Origin: an uncultured Eubacteriales bacterium
Lineage (GTDB): Bacteria > Bacillota > Clostridia > Christensenellales > Aristaeellaceae
NCBI GenBank assembly: GCA_902773895.1
Contig: CACYGB010000014.1
Location: 1 to 39,730, forward strand
Reading direction: 5' to 3'
Length of the DNA: 39,730 nucleotides
Translations under genes and position numbers: made by a program
Notes under the pieces: generated by a model
Databases searched by the model: none
The model's input: only the letters and a program-made list of their open reading frames with translations
What the model was told of the DNA's origin: nothing
Part shown: in pieces, positions 1-6,840 of the stretch
How positions within the stretch are numbered: position 1 is the first letter of the stretch
Layout: each line of letters begins with the position of its first letter

Positions 1-139
1 CTCCGGTTCCCCGAAACTACCGCATCACAAGTTAAAACTCATTTCAGAATTAACTGTCGTTTTTTCCTCTTCTACTGTATCGTTTTCAAGATTCCCGCGT
101 CCTCCGCTCCGGGCCCTTTCGGCCCCTTCGCTTGAGCGC
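1..139 (-). other. Non-coding leader running off the left edge, rRNA-operon-like
   Basis: This is the transcribed region downstream of the strong leftward promoter at 146-174. Read on the minus strand it has stop codons in all three frames shortly before the window edge, so no protein of useful length starts here. It contains CTTGAAAAC, which resembles the CTTTGAAAAC-type stretch common in leaders and spacers of Firmicute rRNA operons. A stable RNA gene, most likely an rRNA operon, would therefore lie just left of the window. The 16S sequence itself is not present, so this is inference; another structured RNA or a long-leader mRNA is possible. Confidence 0.4.
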
Positions 140-145
140 TCGACT

Positions 146-215
146 ATAATATCACGCCATCCGCCCTTTGTCAACACCTTTTTTTGATTTTTTTCCTGTT
201 TTTTTCGATCTTTTT
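146..215 (-). promoter_or_regulatory. Strong sigma-70/A promoter with phased A-tract UP element
   Basis: On the minus strand a perfect -35 TTGACA (169-174) is followed by a 17-base spacer and a -10 TATTAT (146-151). Directly upstream of the -35 box lie runs of A at 179-185, 188-194, 199-205 and 211-215. Their centres are about 9, 11 and 11 bases apart, close to one helical turn. Such phased A-tracts are expected of a curved UP element, as found at rRNA and tRNA promoters. It points away from all genes in this window. Confidence 0.75.
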
Positions 216-223
216 CATGGACC

Positions 224-258
224 CGAACGATCGAAAAAAGATGCAAAAATATCGTTCG
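224..258. repeat. Perfect 8-base inverted repeat upstream of the leftward promoter
   Basis: CGAACGAT (224-231) and ATCGTTCG (251-258) are exact inverted copies separated by 19 AT-rich bases. The repeat lies immediately upstream of the A-tract promoter, at roughly -85 to -120. It could be a protein-binding site or a hairpin. No known operator is recognised. Confidence 0.45.
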
Positions 259-310
259 TGAATCCCCTACGTCGATCCCGGCCGGCGATCAAAAACGTTC
301 GCAAATGAAA

Positions 311-345
311 TCGGCCGCCCTCTGGTTTCTGCAAAGAGCGGCCGA
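311..345 (-). terminator. Probable terminator after the SIMPL gene
   Basis: TCGGCCGC (311-318) pairs with GCGGCCGA (338-345), extended by a further AGAG/CTCT match with a bulge. It lies 15 bases past the stop codon of the SIMPL-domain gene. The U-tract on the minus strand (ATTTCATTT) is imperfect. The rest of 259-359 shows nothing else I can name. Confidence 0.55.
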
Positions 346-359
346 AAAAACAGTTCCTT

Positions 360-1052
360 CTATTTGAAAAGATACTCTAACACCACACTGGCCGTGACGG
401 AAACATCGCCGGAAACGATGGCCGTATCCCCGGCGGCCTCCTTGGCGTTGTACGTGTTCCGCAGGCCGTAGCTGTAATTATCCTGGCTGGCGTCCATACG
501 GATCAGCTCGCCCAATTCCCTGCCGGCGGCGTCGCTGAGAACCTGGGCCTTCATGACCGCGTCTTCCACCGCCCGGGTCAGCGCTTTCTGGTAAGCTTCG
601 TTTTCCTTGGTGGAGGCAAACGTGATGCCGTAGGTGGTGTTGGCGCCGGCTTCCATGGCCGCGTCCAGCACCTTGCCGATCTGGCCCAGGTCCCGCACGG
701 TCACCGACAGCATGTTTTCCACCTGGTAATAGTATTTCCGCGTCTCCCGGCCCGCGGCATCATAGGTGACGTCATACCCGCTGAACAGGTTGAACTGGCT
801 GGTGATCACGTCCTTTTCCCCCACGCCTGCTTCCCGGATCGCGGTAAGGACGGCCTGGATTGCCTCCGCGCTTTCCTGCTGGGCTTCGGTAACGGAATCC
901 TCCCGGATATTAACGCCGATTTGCAGTGTGGCGAAATCTGCCGCCAGGGACACCGTGGCGCTGCCGGAAACGCGGATCACGTGTTCCTCCTCCGCGCAGG
1001 CTCCCACCGCCATCAGGCCCATCACAAGAATCAGGCAAAGCAACCGTTTCAT
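360..1052 (-). CDS. SIMPL-domain (DUF541) exported protein
   Basis: A 230-residue protein of the SIMPL/DUF541 family, periplasmic or surface proteins of poorly defined function. Residues 1-20 form a signal peptide (hydrophobic core ending VGACA), followed by the SIMPL start pattern IRVSGSATVSLAAD. The middle contains the family-typical VTEAQQESAEA and YYYQVENMLSVTVRD stretches. VGAC could be read as a lipobox, but ordinary cleavage after ACA fits as well. The start ATG has AAAGGAG ten bases upstream, and that site overlaps the stop codon of the anti-sigma gene, so translation is probably coupled. As last gene of a sigma/anti-sigma operon it may act in the same envelope response; that is inference. 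Family assignment is firm, role unknown. Confidence 0.85.
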   Translation of the reverse strand: MKRLLCLILVMGLMAVGACAEEEHVIRVSGSATVSLAADFATLQIGVNIREDSVTEAQQESAEAIQAVLTAIREAGVGEKDVITSQFNLFSGYDVTYDAAGRETRKYYYQVENMLSVTVRDLGQIGKVLDAAMEAGANTTYGITFASTKENEAYQKALTRAVEDAVMKAQVLSDAAGRELGELIRMDASQDNYSYGLRNTYNAKEAAGDTAIVSGDVSVTASVVLEYLFK

Positions 1053-1059
1053 ATTCTGC

Positions 1060-2241
1060 TTACTCCTTTTTTCCGTTCTTTTCTTTTTTCTTCCGGATGA
1101 TCCGGATGACGATCACGATCGCCAGCGCGGCCGCCGCCATCCACGGCAGCACAGACACCAGGAAGATCACCAGATCCTGCAAAAACGCCCAGCCGCCTTC
1201 CAGCGATTCCTGCAGCCGCAGTACCAGACGGTGGCCCCAGGAGGTATCTTCCGCTTCCTCCTCGCGGATTTCCTTCAGGCTGACGCGCACGGTGCTGTAT
1301 TCCACCTTGCTGTCATAGCCCTTCAATTGGGAAGTATAGCGGTCGATATAGTACTGGGCGTCGGCAATGGCGCTTTCGATTTCGATCAGATCGGACACCT
1401 TCGTCGCCGAGGCCAGCAGCGCCTGCAGCCGCTGAAGCTTCTTTTGCTGGGTCTCCAGCCGGGTCTGCGTATCGTAATAGCTGTCGCTGACATCCTCCAT
1501 TTCCCGGGTCAGGGCGGTCACATTGCCGATCCCCTGGGCTCCGGCCAGGAAATCGTCCAGCCGCTCCGCCGGAATGCGCAGCGTCAGGCTGGCGGAGCGC
1601 AGCTGGCCCGCGGAAGCGTCGCCGCTGGACGTCATGTATTCCACCCGTCCGCCGGCCTGGGCCGTCAGGTCCTGAAGCGTTTGCAAATCCTCGTCGTAGC
1701 GCAGGGTGCGAAGCGTAAAGCTGGCGCTGCGGATGATCTTTTCCTGTCTGGCGGCGCCGTTATCCGCCGTTTTGGCGGCAGGGGCCGCATCGCTTACGGC
1801 ATAGGCCGCCTCTTCCATGGCATAGGCCCCGTCTTCGTAATCGGTGTAGGACGGAGCGCGGTACGAGGCGCTCACCGCCGTTCCGGACGTGCTGTTTCCG
1901 TAAACGGCGCTGCGCTTTCCGGCTGCGGGGCGGTTGCCGTCCCGGGTGATCAGGGTGCCGCCCACCACAAAGACCAGGGTGGCGGCTGCGGCCAGCCAGC
2001 CCTTCCAGTTGTGCTTTTTTTCCATATTCTCTTCCTCCCGTATCCGTTGCCGCCAGGACGCGGAGAAGGAAGCGGGTACCTCGGTTTCCTCATCCGCCCG
2101 GCGGGCATCCAGGCAGGCCTGCGCCAGCAGCCCGCAGTCCGGGCACGCCTGCGCGTGGGCCTTCATGGCGGCAGCTTCCCCGTCGGGCAGCGTGCCGGCT
2201 AGGTATGCGTCGAGAAGATCTGAAAATTCCTTGCAGTTCAT
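1060..2241 (-). CDS. Anti-sigma factor with zinc-finger domain and DUF4349 sensor domain
   Basis: About 393 residues. The cytoplasmic N-terminus carries the H-x3-C-x2-C zinc anti-sigma motif (H29, C33, C36), the part that would hold the ECF sigma factor. A membrane segment follows at about 82-99, then a Ser/Ala/Tyr-rich linker, then a DUF4349 region (about 160-355) with a likely coiled coil. A second membrane segment (about 360-378) ends in a Lys-rich cytoplasmic tail. I chose the ATG at 2241 because AGGAG sits nine bases upstream; the in-frame ATG at 2250 directly abuts that site. It follows the sigma gene by 23 bases. The outside DUF4349 domain is the probable stress sensor (inference); the signal is not known. 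Confidence 0.85.
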   Translation of the reverse strand: MNCKEFSDLLDAYLAGTLPDGEAAAMKAHAQACPDCGLLAQACLDARRADEETEVPASFSASWRQRIREEENMEKKHNWKGWLAAAATLVFVVGGTLITRDGNRPAAGKRSAVYGNSTSGTAVSASYRAPSYTDYEDGAYAMEEAAYAVSDAAPAAKTADNGAARQEKIIRSASFTLRTLRYDEDLQTLQDLTAQAGGRVEYMTSSGDASAGQLRSASLTLRIPAERLDDFLAGAQGIGNVTALTREMEDVSDSYYDTQTRLETQQKKLQRLQALLASATKVSDLIEIESAIADAQYYIDRYTSQLKGYDSKVEYSTVRVSLKEIREEEAEDTSWGHRLVLRLQESLEGGWAFLQDLVIFLVSVLPWMAAAALAIVIVIRIIRKKKEKNGKKE

Positions 2242-2264
2242 TTTTTTCATCTCCTCTCAATTGG

Positions 2265-2807
2265 TTAGACGGAAACAGAAGAAAAAAGTTCCGAAGTTTT
2301 TTTCAATCGTTCGCATAATTTTTCCCGGGCCCGGCTGATACGGCTTTTCACCGTTCCCAGGGGAAGGCCGGTGGCCGAAGCGATGTCCTCATAGGACAGG
2401 CCGCGGAAATCCCGCAGCACGATCAGCTGCCGCGCCTCCTCCGGCAGTTCCGCCAGGGCCCGGCGCAGCAGGCGCAGCCGCTCCTTTTCTTCCAATTGAA
2501 GGTAGGCGCTTTTCTGATCCGCGGGAGGATCGAACCCTGTTTCCTCCCGCAGCGCGTCCAGGGAAAGGATCTCCCGGCGCTTGCGCAGTTCATCGCTGCA
2601 CACGTTCAGGGCAATCCGCACGATCCACGTGGAAAACGAAGCCTCCCGCCGGAAAGAGGAAAACGCGCGGTACGCCCGCAGCATGGTTTCCTGGGCGCAG
2701 TCAGCGGCGTCCTCGGGATTGCCCATCATGTGAAAGCAGGTTTTGTACACCTGGCTTTCCGCTTCCGCCGCCATCGCTTCAAAGCTTTTACCGTGAAACA
2801 GACCCAT
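2265..2807 (-). CDS. ECF-type RNA polymerase sigma factor
   Basis: A 180-residue group IV sigma factor. Region 2 covers about 14-75, with the pattern NPEDAADCAQETMLRAYRAF and FSTWIVRIALN. Region 4 covers about 118-170, with LPEEARQLIVLRDFRGLSYE and the helix-turn-helix GLPLGTVKSRISRAREKL. It would direct RNA polymerase to envelope-stress-type promoters until held by the anti-sigma factor encoded next. AAAGGAGG nine bases before the ATG supports this start. The NUDIX gene ends 68 bases upstream on the same strand, and I could not recognise a convincing autoregulated ECF promoter in that gap. The regulon is unknown. Confidence 0.93.
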   Translation of the reverse strand: MGLFHGKSFEAMAAEAESQVYKTCFHMMGNPEDAADCAQETMLRAYRAFSSFRREASFSTWIVRIALNVCSDELRKRREILSLDALREETGFDPPADQKSAYLQLEEKERLRLLRRALAELPEEARQLIVLRDFRGLSYEDIASATGLPLGTVKSRISRAREKLCERLKKTSELFSSVSV

Positions 2808-2875
2808 GGCCGGCCGCCTCCTTTCCCCGCTTCATTCACATAACGAAGAACAGCAGGATTTCCCTGCCGGAAACA

Positions 2876-3607
2876 TTACGGTTTTTCTTGTTCAAAGCGG
2901 CGCACCCGTTTTCCGTCCGGCAGCGTCACTTCCTCCAGCCACATCCGCGCAGGCCGCACCCATGCTTCCCCGCTGCCGTACAGCGCCCGGTACATCACCA
3001 TGGGTTCCAGCGTTTCCGAGTGCAGCGCCAGGCCCTCCACCCGGTAAAGGTTTCCTTTATAATGGCGGTATAATCCGCGGGGAACGCGGATGCGCAGGCT
3101 TTCCAGCAGCAAAAAGGGAAACGCCCGCTTCCAGAAACGCAATTGGCCCAGCTGGGCTGAAAGCGTTTCATCCGCCGCGATCTTTTCCGGCAGGATCCAT
3201 TGGCCGTCCTGCACTTCCTCCGGCTGGAAGCGCATCTCCTCCAACGGGACGGACTGGAAAAACAGCCATACATCCCGGAAATAGCCGCCCGTTTCCCCCG
3301 TCATCCGGTCGCTGAGCAGCACCTTTCCGTTTTCCAAATCGGGCGTAAAGCCCATTTCCTCCTGCGTTTCCCGGCGGATCGCCGCGGCGCTGTCCTCCCC
3401 CCGCAGGGCGGACCCGCCGGTGACGGACCAGATGTCCGGCATCACCGGCTTATCGTGCGCCCTGCGCTGCAGCAGCGTTTCGCCCCGGCTGTTCAAAAAC
3501 AGCGCGTCCACCACCAGGTGATACCGTCCTTCCGGCACCCGGTTTCCCCGGATCATGGTTTCCCCGGTCAGGCGCCAGTTTTCGTCATACAGATCCCAGA
3601 TTTCCAT
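2876..3607 (-). CDS. NUDIX hydrolase fused to a C-terminal DUF1653 domain
   Basis: About 243 residues. The N-terminal NUDIX domain has a complete G-x5-E-x7-REUxEExGU box (G65 to F87, with R79, E80, E83, E84), which hydrolyses a nucleoside-diphosphate-linked or isopentenyl-type substrate. The opening WDLYDENWRLTG resembles IDI/YfcD-like NUDIX proteins. Residues about 177-238 (GLYRHYKGNLYRV, HSETLEP, YRALYG, WVRP) match DUF1653, normally a small stand-alone protein. The ATG at 3607 has GGGAGG eight bases upstream. The in-frame ATG at 3628 would lie almost at the predicted transcription start, so it is less likely. A weak GCAGG/CCTGC hairpin follows the stop. Substrate unknown. Confidence 0.82.
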   Translation of the reverse strand: MEIWDLYDENWRLTGETMIRGNRVPEGRYHLVVDALFLNSRGETLLQRRAHDKPVMPDIWSVTGGSALRGEDSAAAIRRETQEEMGFTPDLENGKVLLSDRMTGETGGYFRDVWLFFQSVPLEEMRFQPEEVQDGQWILPEKIAADETLSAQLGQLRFWKRAFPFLLLESLRIRVPRGLYRHYKGNLYRVEGLALHSETLEPMVMYRALYGSGEAWVRPARMWLEEVTLPDGKRVRRFEQEKP

Positions 3608-3637
3608 GCTGCCGTCCTCCCGTATCATGCTGCCGCT

Positions 3638-3666
3638 ATCATAACAGGAAAAAGAACATTTCGCAA
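3638..3666 (-). promoter_or_regulatory. Promoter of the NUDIX/sigma-factor genes
   Basis: On the minus strand TTGCGA (3661-3666), a 17-base spacer and TATGAT (3638-3643) form a good vegetative promoter. Its predicted start near 3631 favours the NUDIX ATG at 3607. Confidence 0.6.
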
Positions 3667-3678
3667 GCAGGCTCCGCC

Positions 3679-3708
3679 TTGCGTCCGGACGGCGATCAAT
3701 GGTATAAT
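3679..3708 (+). promoter_or_regulatory. Promoter of the ylmH-like gene
   Basis: TTGCGT (3679-3684), an 18-base spacer and a perfect TATAAT (3703-3708) preceded by TGG (extended -10). It is divergent from the NUDIX promoter at 3638-3666. Confidence 0.65.
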
Positions 3709-3732
3709 GCGTTTTTGGAAGGAGGGAGCGCC

Positions 3733-4485
3733 ATGGCGGAGGAGCTGGAGAAAAAGCGGCTGACAGAGCTGGCGGCCCGGTCCTGGAACCAGGGCATTTT
3801 CTGCTTTACGCATTTTCTGGATCTGGCGGGGCTGTCGCTGTTTCACAGCCTGGTTCCCTCGCTGCCGCCGGTGGGCTGGACGCTGTTTGGCGGCGCGGAA
3901 GGCTGCGAAAGGCAAATGCTCCGTTTCGGGGACGCGCAGTCCTGCGGCTACGAAGCGCCCTTCCCCATCGTCTGCCTGAAAATAACCCCGGCTGCGCCCA
4001 AATATGCCGAAAAACTGACTCACCGGGATTACCTGGGCGCCCTGATGGCCCTGGGCATTGAACGGGAAACGCTGGGCGACATCGCGGTAAAAAAAGACGT
4101 GGCCTATCTTTTCTGCGAATCGCACATCGCGCCGTATGTGGCGGAGCACTTCACCCAGGCACGGCACACGGCCCTGACGGTGCAGGAAGCGGAGCATCTG
4201 CCGGGCGGCGCCCTGTTTGAAACGGAGCGGCGGATGGTGCAGCTTTCTTCCCAGCGTATCGACGCGCTGATCGCCCACGTGTACAAAATGAGCCGCAGCG
4301 AAGCCCAGGCCCTGTTTCCCGCGGGCAGGGTCTATGTGTCCGGCCGGCTGTGCGAAAGCCCCGGCTATTCCCCCAAGGCGGGCGACATCCTGTCCGTCCG
4401 CGGGTACGGCCGCATCCGGTACATCGGCCTGGAAAGCCTGAGCAAAAAAGGCAAAGAAAACACCGCGGTAGAGATTTATATTTAA
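3733..4485 (+). CDS. ylmH: YlmH-like S4-domain RNA-binding protein
   Basis: About 250 residues, the usual YlmH length. Residues about 1-170 match the YlmH N-terminal region (for example LTHRDYLGALMALGIERETLGDI and a following IAVKKDVAYLF stretch). The C-terminal S4 RNA-binding fold spans about 175-240 (SSQRIDALIAHVYKMSRSEA, then GRVYVSGRL and SPKAGDILSVRGYGRIRYIG). YlmH-type proteins bind ribosomal RNA and, in Bacillus subtilis, act in ribosome-associated quality control. Usually ylmH is in the division cluster before divIVA; here it stands alone in front of an amidohydrolase. The ATG at 3733 has GGAGG upstream; the longer reading frame begins inside the promoter and is rejected. Confidence 0.85.
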   Translation: MAEELEKKRLTELAARSWNQGIFCFTHFLDLAGLSLFHSLVPSLPPVGWTLFGGAEGCERQMLRFGDAQSCGYEAPFPIVCLKITPAAPKYAEKLTHRDYLGALMALGIERETLGDIAVKKDVAYLFCESHIAPYVAEHFTQARHTALTVQEAEHLPGGALFETERRMVQLSSQRIDALIAHVYKMSRSEAQALFPAGRVYVSGRLCESPGYSPKAGDILSVRGYGRIRYIGLESLSKKGKENTAVEIYI

Positions 4486-4498
4486 CGCTGGAGGCGCT

Positions 4499-5290
4499 AT
4501 GGATTCTTATTCCATCATGGATTGCCACACCCATATTTATCCCGAAAAGATCGCCGCGAAAGCGGTGAAAAGCATCGGGGATTTTTACGGTATCGAAATG
4601 GACCGGGACGGCACCGTGGACACCCTGATCCGCAGCAGCAGGGAAGCGGGCATCAGCCGGTGCCTGGCCCTGGCCGTATCGGTGGACGCCGCCCACGTGC
4701 AGCACATCAACGATTTCCTGATTGCGTCCGTTCACGCCCATGCCGATTTCCTGGACGGCTTTGCCACCCTGCATCCGGACATGGAAGATCCGGGAGGAGA
4801 GGTGGAACGCGTATTGAAAGCCGGCATGAAGGGCATCAAGCTGCATCCGGACATGCAGCATTTCAGCCTGGGGGAAAAGCGCGCGGAAAAGCTGTTCGCC
4901 GCCTGCCAGGGCGTATGCCCCATGCTGTTTCACACCGGCGACTGGCGCTACCGCAATTCCAATCCGTCCCTGATCCCGCCAATCCTGAAAAAATTTCCCC
5001 GGCTGCAGCTGGTCTGCGCCCATTTCGGCGGCTACAGCGAATGGGACGAGGCGGCCCGGTGCCTGGCGGACACCAACGTGTACGTGGACACCTCCTCCTC
5101 CTTCTTTTCTCTGTCCCCGGACAGGGCCCGGGAGCTGATCGCGCTTTACGGCGAGGACCGCATCCTGTTCGGCACCGATTTCCCCATGTGGACGCCCAGG
5201 CCGGAAATCGACTTCCTGCTGTCCCTGGGGCTTGGCGATGGGACGCTGCGCAAAATTTTCAGCGGCAATTATCAAAAGCTGCTGGGATGA
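4499..5290 (+). CDS. Metal-dependent amidohydrolase (amidohydrolase 2 / TIM-barrel family)
   Basis: A 263-residue TIM-barrel hydrolase. It shows the N-terminal D-x-H-x-H metal motif (D8, H10, H12), GIKLHP near residues 112-117, FHTG with H145, AHFGG with H175 and the final GTDFP aspartate at D227, in the order expected for the amidohydrolase-2 superfamily. Members hydrolyse or decarboxylate small cyclic or carboxylated compounds; the substrate cannot be told from sequence. There is no signal peptide, so it is cytoplasmic. GGAGG lies four bases before the ATG, and the gene follows the ylmH-like gene after 13 bases, so the two are probably co-transcribed. Confidence 0.85.
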   Translation: MDSYSIMDCHTHIYPEKIAAKAVKSIGDFYGIEMDRDGTVDTLIRSSREAGISRCLALAVSVDAAHVQHINDFLIASVHAHADFLDGFATLHPDMEDPGGEVERVLKAGMKGIKLHPDMQHFSLGEKRAEKLFAACQGVCPMLFHTGDWRYRNSNPSLIPPILKKFPRLQLVCAHFGGYSEWDEAARCLADTNVYVDTSSSFFSLSPDRARELIALYGEDRILFGTDFPMWTPRPEIDFLLSLGLGDGTLRKIFSGNYQKLLG

Positions 5291-5308
5291 ATTGTTACAT
5301 TCCAAGGC

Positions 5309-5337
5309 TTGCTATCCCGGGCAGAATCTGGTAAGAT
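5309..5337 (+). promoter_or_regulatory. Promoter of the zinc-ribbon protein gene
   Basis: TTGCTA (5309-5314), a 17-base spacer and TAAGAT (5332-5337), about 50 bases upstream of the start at 5385 and just past the amidohydrolase stop. Confidence 0.55.
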
Positions 5338-5384
5338 GGGCATAGCCCGATACGGAACAGGAGACGTCAAAGGAGGAACGCCAG

Positions 5385-6212
5385 ATGGGGCTGTTTGACA
5401 AGAAATACTGCGATATTTGCGGAGAGCGCATCCGGTTCCTGGGCAACAGGAAACTGGAGGACGGAAACCTGTGCAAGGACTGCGAAGCCAAACTGTCCCC
5501 CTGGTTTTCCGACCGGCGGCGCTCCACGGTACAGGACATCCGGGATCAGCTGGCATACCGGGAAGAAAACAGGGAAAAGGCGGCCGCCTTCCGCGCCAGC
5601 CGCACCCTGGGCGAAGGCAACCTGCTGGCGATCGACGAAGAAAACCAGCAGTTTGTGATCCGGCGCGGCGGCCAAAGCATGAGCGAAAACCCCGACGTCA
5701 TCGCGCTCAAGGACGTGTCCGGCTGCGAAATCGACGTGGAGCACAGCAAAACGGAAGAAAAAACCCGGGACAAGGACAATAAGCCGGTGAGCTACGATCC
5801 GCCCCGGTACACCCACAGCTACCGCTTCTACCTGACGGTCCGGGTGAACCATCCCTGGTTTGACGACATGCGTTTCCGCGTGAACAAAAACAACGTGGAA
5901 ATCAAAACCGGCATTCCCGACGAAAACACGCCGGCCCAGGTGCTGGGCAGCCTGATCGGGCTGAACATCCCCAAGCCCGTGAAAACAGAGCCGGACACCG
6001 AGCACGACGAAGCATACCGGAAGTATGCCGCCCTGGCGGAGGAAATGCGCCGGGCGATCCTGCAGTTGCCCGATGAAAACGAGGCGGCGGAAACGCCGGC
6101 GGAGGAACCTGCCGCGGCAGCCCCGGAAAAGATCGCCTGTCCCTTCTGCAGCGCCGTCGCGGTTCCGGACGCCAACGGCTGCTGCCCCTATTGCGGAGAA
6201 AAAGTCATATAA
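5385..6212 (+). CDS. DUF4428-type protein with zinc ribbons at both ends
   Basis: A 275-residue cytoplasmic protein. The N-terminus has C9-x2-C12 and C30-x2-C33, a DUF4428-like zinc finger. The C-terminus has C252-x2-C255 and C267-x2-C270, a rubredoxin-like ribbon. Between them lies a beta-rich middle (about 70-205) with DVSGCEIDVEHSKTEE and YRFYLTVRVNHPWFD, resembling a PH-like module, then an acidic Glu/Ala linker (about 230-247). GGAGG is placed well before the ATG. The next gene starts 14 bases downstream. Function unknown; two ribbons suggest a scaffold or nucleic-acid or protein contact, which is inference. Confidence 0.8.
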   Translation: MGLFDKKYCDICGERIRFLGNRKLEDGNLCKDCEAKLSPWFSDRRRSTVQDIRDQLAYREENREKAAAFRASRTLGEGNLLAIDEENQQFVIRRGGQSMSENPDVIALKDVSGCEIDVEHSKTEEKTRDKDNKPVSYDPPRYTHSYRFYLTVRVNHPWFDDMRFRVNKNNVEIKTGIPDENTPAQVLGSLIGLNIPKPVKTEPDTEHDEAYRKYAALAEEMRRAILQLPDENEAAETPAEEPAAAAPEKIACPFCSAVAVPDANGCCPYCGEKVI

Positions 6213-6226
6213 GGAGGCTGATTCTG

Positions 6227-6769
6227 ATGAAAAAAATTCTGGTCCTGACGCTGGCGATGCTGCTGGCGCTGCCCGCGCTGGCGGAAGACCGCTACACCAC
6301 CATCGAAGTGGAAGGCATGCCCGAGATCCTGGCCGAAACCAAGTATGAAAACACCGACGTGGGCTTTACCTTCTGGTACACGCCCGATACCTTCACCGTG
6401 CTGTGGGACACCCTCAACGACGCCCAGGGCCAACTGATGATCCACTGCGCCGAGGAATCCGGCGTGCCGGTGTTCATCACGGTGGAGCTGCCCGAAAAAA
6501 CGGGGATGAGCGGCCTGGCGTACCTGCAGAACAAGCCGGTGGCGGACAACGTGCCCGCTTCCTCCCTGAACGAAATCCAAACGGCCATGACCGAAGGCGG
6601 CGACACCCTGTACTTCCGTGCCGGCCATGACGACACCACCTATTACGAATACTACCTGGTGCAGAAGAACGGCAAGGAGCTGCAGCTGTTCACCAGCTAT
6701 GCACTGGAAATGGCGGACGGCTACGGCACCCGCATCGACCACCTGGTGTCCACCTTCTCCCTGAACTGA
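6227..6769 (+). CDS. Small secreted protein of unknown function
   Basis: 180 residues. Residues 1-19 are a clear signal peptide (MKK, hydrophobic core, ALPALA), with cleavage expected before EDRYTT. The mature part is a compact acidic domain without cysteines (FTFWYTPDTFTVLWD, VFITVELPE, GDTLYFRAGHDDTTYYEYY). I do not recognise a family. The ATG at 6227 has AAGGAGG upstream; the upstream in-frame start at 6191 lies inside the previous gene and would hide the signal peptide, so it is rejected. It is the last gene of its transcription unit. Confidence 0.75.
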   Translation: MKKILVLTLAMLLALPALAEDRYTTIEVEGMPEILAETKYENTDVGFTFWYTPDTFTVLWDTLNDAQGQLMIHCAEESGVPVFITVELPEKTGMSGLAYLQNKPVADNVPASSLNEIQTAMTEGGDTLYFRAGHDDTTYYEYYLVQKNGKELQLFTSYALEMADGYGTRIDHLVSTFSLN

Positions 6770-6790
6770 AAAAAGGGCGCATCCGCGCCC
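6769..6790 (-). terminator. Second terminator of the leftward glucuronate operon
   Basis: GGGCGC (6775-6780), loop ATCC, GCGCCC (6785-6790). On the minus strand the stem is followed by a run of T (6769-6774). It backs up the terminator at 6797-6840. Confidence 0.6.
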
Positions 6791-6796
6791 CGCAAA

Positions 6797-6840
6797 AAAA
6801 CGCCTGACGGCAGGAAAGCCTTCCGTCAGGCGTTTTCTTT
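6797..6840. terminator. Bidirectional terminator between convergent operons
   Basis: AAAACGCCTGACGG (6797-6810) pairs fully with CCGTCAGGCGTTTT (6823-6836), with A-rich and T-rich flanks on both sides. It serves the plus-strand genes ending at 6769 and the minus-strand operon ending at 6839. Confidence 0.85.

Noticed and set aside
25-246. A 73-codon minus-strand frame at the left edge
   Set aside because: It runs through the -35 and -10 boxes and A-tracts of the strong promoter, has no ribosome site, and its product is highly charged low-complexity sequence.
2808-2875. Autoregulated ECF promoter before the sigma gene
   Set aside because: Several GGAAA and CGTTA fragments occur, but none has the AAC-type -35 and 16-17-base spacing. 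The GCAGG/CCTGC hairpin is also too weak to call a terminator.
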